Shown piece by piece: positions 34,300 to 44,985 of a DNA stretch of 64,000 nucleotides (positions are counted from its first letter, which is position 1; each line of letters begins with the position of its first letter). Below the pieces are notes generated by a model. The model was not told where the DNA came from. It did not search any database and saw only the letters and a list, made by a program, of their open reading frames with translations. The stretch is from Macrosoma leucophasiata (taxonomy: Eukaryota; Arthropoda; Insecta; Lepidoptera; Hedylidae): assembly GCA_036365455.1 (NCBI GenBank), contig JAWQUS010000017.1, forward strand, positions 12,462,001-12,526,000. The letters run 5' to 3'. A program made the translations under genes and the position numbers.

Positions 34300-34501
34300 C
34301 GACCCGGTTAGTCCAGCGGTGCGAAACCACCGTTTGATTCGAAGGTTCGCGGGTTCGATCCCCGCACCGGAACAAATATTTGTATGGTCTACAGATATTT
34401 GTTTCGGGTCTGGGTGTTTGTGTATGTGTTGTATGTGTACAACGGCACCCACGACACAGGTTTATGCCTACTGTGGGGCTGTGAGTGTAAGCGTATTTAT
34501 C
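34300..34501 (+). mobile_element. tRNA-derived SINE (family 1), well preserved
   Basis: A box GGTTAGTCCAGCGGT and B box GGGTTCGATCCCCGC lie in a tRNA-like head whose ends GACCCGG and CACCGGAAC can pair. The body contains TTTCGGGTCTGGGTGTTTGT and CAACGGCACCCACGACACAG, and it ends at GTAAGCGTATTTAT. Confidence 0.88.
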
Positions 34502-34672
34502 CATAAAATCAATATTGTAAAATATAATCCCATAGGTCTGTTGTATAAGTTTTCTGCAAGTCATTCTTGAGGAAAATCATCTTTCCAGTTACAAAACATA
34601 ATTGAGCTAGTAATTTAAAGACATTATCGACAAATTTTAATGCCTTTTAATTAAAAGTAATAGCAAATTATT

Positions 34673-35003
34673 ATGAATGATAGTATCGGTGTAAAAATGA
34701 AAAAAGGCATGTTCCAATGGTTCGAGAATATAAAAAGAATGTCGAATGACTAAACAGATATAAGTACAATGCGAATGTGGAATGTGGATGGTTGCAGAGG
34801 CCTAGGAAGATCAAGACTGACCTGCCATGACCAAATAAGTCGAGTTCTGTCTGATGGTGGGGTCAAAAGTCTTAGGAATCGGCGTGCATGTATGAAGAGA
34901 ATGATGAAGGCAGACGAGGCACGAGAGGTATGTCAGGACCGGGATATCTGGCGCTTTACACTCTCTGCCTACCCCGTGAAGACCTACCTGGCGTGAAGAT
35001 AAA
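34673..35003 (+). pseudogene. RTE-type LINE C-terminus (type ii), broken copy
   Basis: Corresponds to the last ~110 residues of the frame at 26968-27570: a VKMKKGM segment, a stop in MSND*TD (TAA at 34751), then NVDGCRGLGRSRLTCHDQIS, RVLSDGGVKSLRNRRACMKR and FTLSAYPVKTYLA. A GT-to-AT type change and indels set it apart from the intact copy. 5'-truncated and non-functional. Confidence 0.85.
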
Positions 35004-35081
35004 TATACAAATTACCTTAACAAGAAATACTTTTACACGAAGTCCCTAAAAAGATGAACAGAGCGTGGAGTGTCAAAGTCA
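35004..35081. other. Spacer
   Basis: Short unassigned sequence between the LINE fragment and the foldback element. Confidence 0.3.
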
Positions 35082-35283
35082 CCAGGCTGAGCACACTTCC
35101 GGATGTGGAATGAAAATGTAAGTTAAATATCCTATCGATTTGACAAATAATTTGATTACCGTATCAAGTTAAATATCCTATCGATTTGACAAATAATTTG
35201 ATTACCGTATCAAATTATTTGTCAAATCGATAGGATATTTAACTTACATTTTCATTCCACATCCGGAAGTGTGCTCAGCCTGG
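35082..35283. mobile_element. Foldback element with internally duplicated 46-bp arm
   Basis: The outer arm 35082-35120 (CCAGGCTGAGCACACTTCCG onward) pairs with 35244-35283. The inner arm AGTTAAATATCCTATCGATT is present twice in tandem (35121-35166 and 35167-35212, 46 bp each) and pairs with 35211-35243. The match looks perfect by eye. Just outside on the right, TCACAAG is repeated (35284-35306). There is no ORF. Confidence 0.9.
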
Positions 35284-35391
35284 TCACAAGTCACAAGTCA
35301 CAAGTCTCCTACTAAGACTACCCAAAAAACTTAAACACTCGGAAGTATTAATACCGTGGAACTCATGGGCGCTAACACACATAAAAGTCAA

Positions 35392-36018
35392 AAACCGGAC
35401 AAGTGCGAGTACGACTCGCGTGGTGAGGGTTCCGTAATTTAAATAAATATTTTCGAAAATATTACAGATTTAAAATGCAGGGACATAGCGATTACGGTGG
35501 TACCGGCAGGGGGGGTTATATTATTAAGAATTTTCGATTTAATTTGAATACTCAAACTACTTATAGGTTTTCCAGTAATCTATAGGCCAAGAACTATTTT
35601 CCACATTTTTTTCAAAATTTTAAGTTCAGTAGTTTCGGAAATAGGGGGGGAGGTCAATTTTCGTAGTTTTTCTTAAATAACTTCAAATTTGTTTATGCAA
35701 AAATTATAAAAAAAATATATCTGAGATGCTGACAACAACTTCTTTCATTTGATATGTCACACGACACAGTTTACGATTTTTTTTTTTAATTTTCTGATTT
35801 ACTTCTTAAAGTGGCTCCCCTGTTTAAAATTTATTATTTTACTTGACGTGTTCATCTTTGGGTCACCAATTTACATATATTCATCAAATTTCAACTCAAT
35901 CGGTCGAGTAGTTTCGGAGCAAATTGGCTGTGACAGACGGACAGACAGACAGACAGACAGGCAGACAGACGCACGAGTGATCCTATAAGGGTTCCTTTTA
36001 ATGTACGGAACCCTAAAA
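35392..36018 (+). repeat. Family E repeat, long copy
   Basis: Head AAACCGGACAAGTGCGAGTA and GGGTTCCGTAATTT; middle AATCGGTCGAGTAGTTTCGG; tail an (ACAG)n run (35936-35969), then CACGAGTGATCCTATAAGGG and GTACGGAACCCTAAAAAT. This is a common moth repeat, probably non-LTR-related. The ORF at 35749-35988 belongs to it. Confidence 0.8.
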
Positions 36019-36447
36019 ATAAGAAGGTTATAAAATAATTTCTAATATATTTCGAGAAAACGACAGCAAAGTACCAATAAACTACCTACATAGTAAATGC
36101 GCAAAGCCGGGGCGGGTCGCTAGTATACATATTTATCGTAGATAATATCATTAAAATATAGGTCATACATTAAAAAAATCATCGCATTTAATGATACACA
36201 ATGCAATTCTATTTTTTTTTAAAGATAGAGCTGGCTAATATTTAAACAAAAAGATGCGTTGCTATTTCTCACGTAATATCAGATCACATTATTTTTTCAT
36301 TCACCTTTTCTAACATCCAGAAATATCGTATTTAGTTCATGTAAATATTGAAAAAATAGACGGTAAAATTTTCAATTTCTAATCATGTACACAGATCGTA
36401 ATGTAAAAATGAAAAGGACGCACGAATAGGCCATAATGTTTCCGTGT
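36019..36447. other. Unassigned AT-rich stretch
   Basis: Includes a reversed scrap of family F (GCAAAGCCGGGGCGGGTCGC at 36101). Otherwise nothing recognised. Confidence 0.35.
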
Positions 36448-36507
36448 AGTGTAGGAGGTTGGGACATCATAAGGGGTAACCCTTATGATGTCCCAACCTC
36501 CTACACT
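36448..36507. repeat. Perfect hairpin, 28-bp arms, 4-nt loop
   Basis: Left arm 36448-36475 (AGTGTAGGAGGTTGGGACAT onward) and right arm 36480-36507 are exact reverse complements separated by GTAA. No other copy is seen in the window. Could be a tiny MITE or a recent inverted duplication. Confidence 0.92.
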
Positions 36508-36862
36508 AGTAGGCAAGAATTTACCCGACATTTCGAGAATAACCAACCATGTGTGAACTAATACTTACAAATTTTCTCATCGTAGGTACTTACATGTTCT
36601 CAGTAATTTTAATATTTTACTATTTATTAAATCATCAGGCAAAAAATCTATAGGTACAAATTTTGATACAGGATAAAGAACGTAGTTATAACTTTGTCAG
36701 CCATACGAGGATAAAAATGCAATGAGAAACTATGAGGAAAAATAATGCATATTTCTCTTAAAACTGAAACGGGATTAAGTCATAAAAGAAATGATGTTTG
36801 AATTGATTCCAGGGCAAGGCGGCTAAGCGGCTAAGACTGCAGTTCTATACATAATCATCCAA
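36508..36862. other. Unassigned AT-rich stretch
   Basis: Nothing recognised. Confidence 0.3.
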
Positions 36863-37531
36863 TATCAATCCATAGTAATAAATCTTAAGTCTCTTTTCTT
36901 CTTCCTCCTATTAAAGAAATCATTCTTAATGTGCATTTTCAGGAAATTTCATTACAACCACGATAACGCTACAAATACGCATCGAGGCGGATGAAAGCAC
37001 GGGAACAGAACGGATGCACGTGCGCCAACGCAATGGAATAGCGTCCAGCAAGTATAGGAGCGAATCCAACGAAAAGAGGCTAACGCATCCAAGATCAATC
37101 TATCCTTGATAAATCTTAAATGTCTCTCTTATCTCCTTTCTTCTTACCCTCCGTTATGTCTAAGACCTCCAAACAAACACCCTGGATCTGCATTTTCAGG
37201 AAAACTCAATCTCATGAAACATTTTGACTTTGACCAACGCAATAGAATAGCATGTAGCAAGGATAGCAGTAAATCCAAGGAAAGTGGACCAACGGACCCA
37301 AGATCAACTATCCGTCATAAATCTCAAGAGTCTTTCTTATCTCTTTTTCACTGTCTTTTTACCCTCAGTCATGTCTGAAACCTCCCAAACAAACATTCTA
37401 GATTCGCATTTTCAGGAAATTTCATTATTACCATAATAACCCTGCAAATACGCGGCGAGGCGGACGAAAGCTCGGCAACAGAACGGATGCATGTGCGCCA
37501 ACGCAATGGAATAGCGTGCAGCGCTTGCACT
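36863..37531 (+). repeat. Three diverged tandem copies of a ~220-bp module
   Basis: Units begin at about 36863, 37093 and 37302. Each has GATCAATC-TATC (or similar) then AAATCTTAA, a pyrimidine-rich run (CTCTTTTCTTCTTCC type), GCATTTTCAGGAAA (36932-36946, 37189-37203, 37405-37419), and CCAACGCAATGGAATAGC with small changes. Units 1 and 3 also share ACAGAACGGATGCA and GTGCGCCAACG, lost from unit 2. The translations are not conserved between units, so the module looks non-coding. The 90-codon frame at 37106 is incidental. Confidence 0.8.
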
Positions 37532-39363
37532 TCCGACTCACATTCATTGCCGCGCCATTCATATAACCGCGTCATTCATTTAATTCAAGTTCATAACGAG
37601 CCGCCGCCTGTACGTGGGCGGAGCTCCTGGGATTACCCGACATAATAAAATAGAGCGACCAAAGTCCCCTGTGCGGGAGAAATTATAAGAAATACTTAGT
37701 AATATCAAGAATCCTAAAACGATTATAGAGAAAGAAACAAAATTGATTGTCACTTACAAAACAATAACGTTTTAAATACAATGTGAGGACAGTCTTCTTG
37801 TACTCGTATTACGCACATTAATTTTATACACTTCTGTCTTTATTATTCGTAGAACCGTAAATTGATCCATGTTTGACATAAAGTTCGGTATTTGGGTCTT
37901 CAACACTAGGATTATAAGCTAGATGAACTGGTTTTTATTACTAGATTCTTCAATCTATCCCGACCAACCAATTGTGAGTACTAAGAATTCCAGGCCCGTG
38001 TACTGTTACGACAGTCTCATTTTACTACTGTAAAGAGTGAGTTTGAGATCAAAGTTACCGAATTACCGCTGGTACCTTTTCTCGCACATTATCTAAAACT
38101 TAGTGTCAATACGGATAAACCCTTCGATCCGCGTTCTGGTCCCAAAGAAACGACAAAATAAATCAGATCGCTTCAACTTCGGTACCTTTATCGCTTCTCA
38201 GTATTGACACCGGCGTTTTTAAAGTATGCAATAATTCACGGGACCTTTAAAGTAAGCTTCTAATTAAAAACGGACTCACATTGCGCCGGATGCACACCTC
38301 CGAAATACAAAATGGTCCACATCTCTTCTTTTTTTCGTCGTTCTATCCAAGATGACCCTAAGCAACTAACCAATACTAAACACTGATGTAAACAAAACTA
38401 CCCAAATAATATTTTAACAAATTCAAAACACTACACACGTTTATTTTAGGTTTAATTTGGGGTGTTCGTTTAACGTTTTTTATTTGATAGATTCCTATTT
38501 TTTAAAGTTTTATTAGAATTTTGAGCCCAATATTGAACATGTTGTCATCGTTGTTCAAGGCATCGAGACATGGTGCGGTGGCGGCGTCAAGCGGCAGCCG
38601 CGTGGCGCCGAGATGGTATCGGCATAGCGTCCCACCATGCCACACTTTTCTAACTTTTTGGTTTGTCGGGTCGCGCGGGGGCGTATTGTGTGCAATTGTA
38701 GCACGCGAGGGCACCTAAGGCCGACGACCCGTTCGGCCGCGCCGCATAATCCGACAGCGTTATGGTCAGCCCGGCGCCTTTGTTGGCTACCGGCTTAATT
38801 ACAATCTGTGGGTGGCTTATGACACGCCAGGATCTGATCATAAAGGCGCTAAAAATCTACCTGCGCAAATCTGCGCCGACGACATTCCTATCTCGAGTCA
38901 AATTAATACGTATTGTCCGTTCGAATGATCCCGGCGGCATCTTTTTATTAATTTGAGTGACAGTTTCATAATAGACTCTGTAGAATAAGGAGATGATGCA
39001 TTCGGAGCCGCTGTAAACGACATTTTCGGTTGCTGATTATTTCGTTGTAACCAACACTCGGTTTAATTGAGACGCATGCACTCAAATTCTTTGACCTCAA
39101 TTAATTCAGTGGAAGCGAGTCGGCGTTAATTAACTGCGATAATATTTGGTGAGAAATGTTAGCAATCACTCGTGTGTAGGTCTGTGGTAGTTAGACAATA
39201 ATGAGACCACTGTAAAATCCCTCCTTCATGGTATTTTCTCTCTTAAGTAACTTTTTATTAATAACCGAATTTATTTTAGTTTATTCTATGTAAACCACAT
39301 GTAATCATTGTCCAAACGCAGCGTATTTCATAAGTATTTTGAGACTTACACTTTTATCTATGG
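37532..39363. other. Unassigned stretch, 1.8 kb, with GC-rich island
   Basis: No recognised transposon. Positions 38560-38790 are GC/CpG-rich, and 37595-37630 contain GAGCCGCCGCCTGTACGTGG. Together with the triplicated module just upstream this is the best candidate in the window for host-derived, possibly regulatory sequence. The ORFs over the island (38502-38841, both strands) lack recognisable domains. Confidence 0.35.
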
Positions 39364-39410
39364 ACTAGCGGCCCGCTCCGGCTTCGCACGGGTGTAATAC
39401 TTTCTACATT
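39364..39410 (+). repeat. Family F repeat fragment
   Basis: ACTAGCGGCCCGCTCCGGCT and TCGCACGGGTGTAAT match the head of the repeat at 51143-51462. Confidence 0.6.
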
Positions 39411-39750
39411 ACTACTATCTCGATCTACTTAATTATACTAATACTATAGAAGTACCTATGGATATATTTACCAGCTCTAACAGTAGTTACTACGTTAGTA
39501 GTTATATACATGTAAACGAAGTGTGCTCTCACTTCGTTTAGTTTTAATTTGCCGCATAATAACTTTTTCGTATATTTCTAATTTGGAGCTGTCTGTCATA
39601 TTGACATAATGACACAGCATGATAAAATGTATGTCAGTTATATTTAATTTGTATCAATTCAATTATAATTTAATAAATTGATAAGAACAGGCGAGACAAT
39701 AGCTTTAAATGTTGTTTCTCTTTTCAGGTGAGTTTATGTTTGATTAATGT
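39411..39750. other. Unassigned AT-rich stretch
   Basis: Nothing recognised. Confidence 0.3.
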
Positions 39751-40076
39751 AAAACTATTTTTTTCTTGTAGACCCTTTACAATTTTTTCTGGTTTCTGTG
39801 GACCCCCGTCCTTGCTACATCTATATCACATTCCCATATTTCCAATTTTTATTCACGCCTACTTAGACCCCCATCGAGTCTCCCATGGACCACTTTGGGA
39901 ATCACTGGTATGATGTAAGTAAATTGGTACTATCAGTGTATGCGTTGAGATCCATTATCCTGGACCCCCATTTTCATTTCATGGACCCCCAATTTTTTTT
40001 TCGCTGACGCAGGCCCCTTTCACTTTGTCATAGACCCCCAGGGGTCGATATAGACCACTTTGGGAATCACTGTTGT
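39751..40076. mobile_element. Decayed hAT-like element
   Basis: Shares the TTCTTGTAGACCC, GTGGACCCCC and TTCCCATATTTCC blocks with 10495-10621. It holds two successive ends of the form GACCACTTTGGGAATCACTG (39889-39908 and about 40049-40069), whose reverse CAGTGATTCCCAAAGTGGTC is a typical hAT-like terminus. There is no transposase frame. Confidence 0.6.
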
Positions 40077-41175
40077 AAAACAATGTTTTGTAATAACTTT
40101 ATTTTAATAAAATCTCTCTTTTCAGAGCAACTCAATTTTGGTTATAGTTTTACTATTCACCATTTCCATGGATAGATAATTTAATTATTATAATCCACAT
40201 TATATATATATACATACCTACAGGTAATGTGTTATAAAATTAAGAAAATATAAAAATGTTTCAAACTGCCATTGTTGAATAAGATTTTATATGATTTGTA
40301 TGGTTTATTTCGAACCAAATTATAATTTTATTCAGCAATCTTAATTATGTACTGAAGAAGTTACCAACTTTTAGGGTTTGCTGATTTAAATAATTAAAAT
40401 AAATGGATACGTCATGGAACATATCCAACTATTTAACTATTTAAATTTGCATAACCTCAATTAAAGGAACGAAATGTTATAGAATTAAAGTACATACTTT
40501 TAAATATTATGTGTAAATACAGAAAGTGGGTTGAGGTTTAAACAGTTGGAACCATAGAAATATGAGTTGTTTTATTATTTACATTTCTGTATTTGGAGCG
40601 GTAGGTAGGTACCTATTAGTGTATATGATCGGGATAAATATCGTTAGGTATGCAGGAAAATATATCCTAGAGATATTTCGATAGTTCCTAATTAGACTTG
40701 AGCGCCTTCTGCGCTCGCCGATTTCCCGGAAAAGTAGACTAGTGCTAGTGCCGTCTCGAAACGTGCCGCTAACATGAGTCCGTCCTAAAAAAAAGATGGT
40801 TGCTAATAACAATATTGGTCCAAAAACACTGCTTTCAGTCACAGTATAGATACAAATGTGTTTCAGTGGAGCATTTCAAAATTTGTTTTTACGATTAAAA
40901 TGAAAAAGTAATATTTTCGTTTTTTAAATTATAAAACATACTTTAAATTGTTTTAGTGGCCTCTATGCAGTGCCGACGTTGTTAATAAGGACTATTGTAA
41001 CATGTGTAAGATAATATATAGACAAAATCGGATTTCATCAGGTTAAATATCTGTAACATCCGATTTTTTCTGATGTACAAGTTGGACGTTTGATATATGA
41101 AAAGTTTAGACGACTTTGACAATAAATGTTTTTGATTATTTAATGGATTACACTGGGCGGTCACTCAGCTGTAAA
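40077..41175. other. Unassigned AT-rich stretch, 1.1 kb
   Basis: Nothing recognised; the 87-codon minus frame at 40579-40842 lacks domains. Confidence 0.3.
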
Positions 41176-41475
41176 TAGTGTTGCCAGGTGTCCCGATTTG
41201 CGCGGGATGTCCCGATTTTCAGGTCTCGGGGAACCCTTCCCAATTAACACTTGATCGGGACGTTAAATGTCCCGATAAATCAATCATCATTATTACCTCA
41301 ACCGAAAGACGTCCACTGCTAAACAAAAAATCGTCTTTGGGGCCCGAGGCTTTTGATAAATCAATAAATACGAGTACATTACAATATTTTGGCTTACTTT
41401 TTTTACAGTCCCGATTTTTTTACGCCTGGGTCCCGAGTTATTTCACCTACTGTCCCGATTTAAAACAAATCGTAG
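41176..41475 (+). repeat. Family D repeat with RTE-like tail
   Basis: GTTGCCAGGTGTCCCGATTT, GGGATGTCCCGATTTTCAGG, AAAGACGTCCACTGCTAAAC, GATAAATCAATAAATACG, then two further TCCCGATTT blocks. Inverted relative to the copy at 30117-30374. Confidence 0.65.
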
Positions 41476-41581
41476 ATCCGATTTGCACCACTAAAATCTC
41501 ATACTTTTTAAGTACTATCGTTTAGGTTAAACCATGTTTTGTAGCGACAACGTTTTACTCGTATAACCACTTATCAATTGA

Positions 41582-41796
41582 CGACCCGATTAGTCTAGCG
41601 ATGTGTTACGACCGTTTGATTCGGAGATCGCGGGTTCGCACCTTGCACCGGGACAAATATTTGTACCTATGACCTACTGATATTTATTTTGGGTCTGGGT
41701 GTTTGTATGAATAATATATTATGTCTCGTGCGTGTACAACGGCACCCACGACACAAGTTTCTACTTAGTGTGGGGCTGAGAGTGTAAGCATTTATA
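41582..41796 (+). mobile_element. tRNA-derived SINE (family 1), diverged
   Basis: Head CGACCCGATTAGTCTAGCGA, degraded B box GGGTTCGCACCTTGC, body TTTGGGTCTGGGTGTTTG and GGCACCCACGACACAAG, end GTGTAAGCATTTAT. Confidence 0.8.
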
Positions 41797-42216
41797 ATGT
41801 TTTTATGAAATTATGAAAAAAATATCCGACAATTAGGTAAATTAATGTCGTGTTAAGAATTATGATTCGTAACAATAGCAATAAGTTAGCTACAAGAACA
41901 AATAGTAAATCATTCTGGGTGTTTACCTATGGAAAAAATGTGCTAATTAAATGAGGAACAAGAATAAACAGGTAATCAATGTCACATGAACGTAGTCGTA
42001 TCATAAAACATAGTTCTTTTTCATATTTCCTTTAAGAATTATCAATTCTTAAACTCGTGCGAGTGTTAAATATCGCGATTTATTGTATCATCGAAAAAAA
42101 TATGTCGGTGGTCACGAACGTAAGGACATTCAACACCGCATTAAGGACCTAAACTAGAAGCATTAATCTTTGCCCTCCGGACCTCGAATACTCTTTATTT
42201 TCGTTGTTAGGTTCAA
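41797..42216. other. Unassigned AT-rich stretch
   Basis: Nothing recognised. Confidence 0.3.
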
Positions 42217-42217
42217 A

Positions 42218-42262
<45 letters not shown>

Positions 42263-42275
42263 TGTGTGTGTGTGA
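42217..42275. repeat. (GT)n microsatellite
   Basis: An almost pure GT run; the frame through it (valine/cysteine repeats) is an artefact. Confidence 0.95.
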
Positions 42276-44206
42276 GTTTGTAATTCCCTTATTTTCGCAA
42301 TACCTCCATGTTTGTGTCACTGATTTACATATTTGTACCGAATTTGTATTCTATCGGCCGAGTAGGTTAGAAGTTATTGACGTGATAACGTCTCATAAAT
42401 CAATGAACGCCGACTGCACTCACAAAAAAGTGTCACGTTCCGCCTTGTGCGTGCAAGCGAGAGCGCGGAACAAGAGGTACAGAGCCCTAAAAAGATTGGT
42501 ATTGTTAAACACTGATTGATTGTTACACTCGGTAACTAACCCACGTCGTAGAGTAGCGTGGCGGCGGCGGTGACAGAGCTGTTGCGATGGCTATCAGCAA
42601 GTACATGGGCCAGTGAGAGCGTTAGTCTGTTGCAATTTGAGTGCAGTGCACATGATGTGACGTCACTCGGCGGATCGTTTGTTAGCCAGGCCCCGGGGCA
42701 ATGAACCAGAGACGGAATTGGATGTAAGTGTCCTGCGACTGAGCCACCGACATAACGCAACGCGACGATTTACGACATTATTTCTTGACGCTAAGGGGCG
42801 AGAAATCATTTTTATTCGCGAAAAAAAATCGGTTGCCTAAGTGATACGGACTCGAAGGGGTAGACAGAGTTTATTCAAGCGTAGATGTAGTCATGATTAG
42901 CCAGATTTTGTACCATGTTGAGTGATATTGACATCTGTAGGCACATAATCAAATTCCGATGAAAAAATCTGATAGGACTTACTTTCCGACACGGGACTGA
43001 ACCCAGGAAACGTCCCACTACTGGACACGAGCCTCTCCCCTTTTTGGGAGGAGGCCTGGAGCTTACTCCACCTCGCTGCTCCAATGCGGGTTGATGGAGA
43101 TACGGGTTAATGACCAACCCGCTGTAGTAGCTTGGTACGACTAAACTACTAAGCGAGTACATTGTTATAAACATAAACATATAAAATAGGTATATGGGTG
43201 ATTCTAAGTTAAGAGGTATTTTCAATGGCAATGATAAAATTTATAAAAAAATTACTTTATTAATTTGAAATAAAGCTGTGAGATCTTAAAACTTACTACC
43301 TTCTATAAGATCGCTAAAATTCACCAGTGAAATGTATTTAATTTAGTCACAATAGCGACTGAAACATGAAAAATTTATCTCCCCTGGTCTGTCCCTTACC
43401 CCATGTCGTTAGCTAGTCAGCCATTTTAACTAGCTTGCAACCATTTAATTAATTAAATGACGTTTAATTTAGAAACTAGATAAACTAAATTAATGTAATC
43501 TAAGGAAAAACGATACCTAACAGTTTATTATTCATAAAATGTATATTGTTTAAATTTGTCCCTCGTATTTAGAATCTCTTCCCTTGGTGTTTTGTATTCG
43601 TTAAAAACTGTCGAATTAAGACTCTGGCGCGTAAATTGTGATCTAGAACACAAAGCTTTACCCGTGAAGTTGGCAGCAAGCCGTCGATGCGTAAACACGC
43701 TACCATTTTTTCTCCACTGTAGTAACGCTACTCTGTAGAAGCAGTCGTGAGTCAGTGAGTATGTTCTTTTCACTGGTAATATTTTATTCGCTATTACAAG
43801 TCTGAATACTGTAATTTCTTCATATGATTACTATATTATATGGATAGAATCGTATCCTTCTTTATTAATAACAAATTACAAAAACTTTGATGTTTAGAGC
43901 GATATTTTGTCAAATAAATATCTCCCCTGTCTTCTCTCTCCTGCCTCCTAAGGTGCCAGGGGAGAGATTTACTGCCCAGGGAAGATAAACATATATCGAA
44001 TTAGAGTTTTTCTTGAGCTGAAATGTGTAGGTACTGACTGTTGTTTATGACACAGTCATCAATTATTATCCTACTGTATTTTGTTTCTCTAGTTTTTATT
44101 TATTTTAATTGCATGTGGACTTAGATCGTCCTCAATAAATCATCCCAGCTAGTTTTTGCGGATCCTTCGAAACTTTTATGATTATTTAGTATTTAATTAT
44201 AGCAGC
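42276..44206. other. Unassigned stretch, 1.9 kb
   Basis: No recognised element. A GC-rich patch at 42540-42770 contains a perfect TGACGTCA (42659-42666). On the minus strand it also has a tRNA-like GTGGCTCAGTCGC with GGTTCATTGCC, too weak to call a tRNA. TCTCCCCTG motifs face each other at 43378 and 43958. ORFs here lack domains. Confidence 0.3.
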
Positions 44207-44985
44207 CGAACGACATCCACTGCTAGACAAAGGCAATCTTTAGGGGAGGCCCAAGGATTGCCACAACGAACTGTGCCGGGCCGCCCTCATCCAGCGATTT
44301 CCTACAACCTTCACCAGGTCGTCGGTCCATCTCGTAGGGGTCCTGCCTACGCTTCGTCTTCCGGTTCACGGTCGCCACTCTAAAACTCTTTTGCCCCAAT
44401 GGGCGTCTTCGAGCTATGTGTCCTCCCCACTGCCACTTGAGTTTCGCTAATCGGTGAACTTAGTGAGCTATGTTAAGAGCTATCTTAAGAGGCCCAGTGA
44501 GCGACCACGTTTCAGTTTTCTGTATGTCATCACTGGCAACACACATTGGTCAAAGACCTTCTTATTAAGACACTGCGGTAAATTGGACAAAAAGATGTAT
44601 GTATAACGCTTCCCGTACGCTGCCCAACCGAGTTGGATTCGGAAATTGACCTTTTTTTCGAAGTTGGACGTACCTAACTTGTTAATTTGTCGCAGGTATA
44701 CATAATCGTCAACAACTTCCAAGTTTAGTACCCTCGACCATAACACGAGGGTGTGACATTTGACATGATCTTCGTGTTCATTTTAAGACCCACACCTTGG
44801 GAGGCCCTACTGTGGCCATTGAGCTTTGTGCCAAGGTCTTCTAGGGGCTCAGCCATGGCTACGATATCATCCGCAAATCGGAGGTGGGAGATGTACTTGC
44901 CGTTAATGATAATGCCAAGTCCATTCCAGTCCAGAACAGTTTCGAAGATAAAACATCTCCCTATCCCTTTCGGGACGTGCACTCA
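44207..44985 (-). pseudogene. RTE-type LINE reverse transcriptase fragment (type i)
   Basis: Minus-strand remnant of an RTE-like ORF2. It starts near 44985 and passes through GLGIIINGKYISHLRFADDI (RT motif C as FADD) and ASQGVGLKMNTK. After a frame change come VVDDYVYLRQIN and LPQCLNKKVFDQCVLPVMTY, then degenerate sequence continuing to the 3' end at CAGTGGATGTCGTTCGG reversed (44207-44235). Its 3' half is the same family as 22996-23412. Frames are broken by at least one frameshift near 44735 and stops after 44480. 5'-truncated, with the edge next to the piggyBac-like remnant. Confidence 0.85.

Noticed and set aside
34318..34376. Possible tRNA gene
   Set aside because: It has A and B boxes but is the head of a dispersed SINE with a fixed non-tRNA body in several copies.
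37106..37378. 90-codon frame through the triplicated module
   Set aside because: It is open in only one phase and not conserved in the other two units, so it is probably chance.
38502..38841. Overlapping frames over the GC island
   Set aside because: Overlapping frames on both strands are expected in GC-rich DNA; no domain is recognisable.
42220..42519. 99-codon frame starting in the GT run
   Set aside because: The first half is Val/Cys repeats from a (GT)n microsatellite; the rest has no domain.
42680..42770. tRNA-like sequence on the minus strand (GTGGCTCAGTCGC ... GGTTCATTGCC)
   Set aside because: The B box is imperfect and no paired acceptor or anticodon stem is evident; single occurrence.
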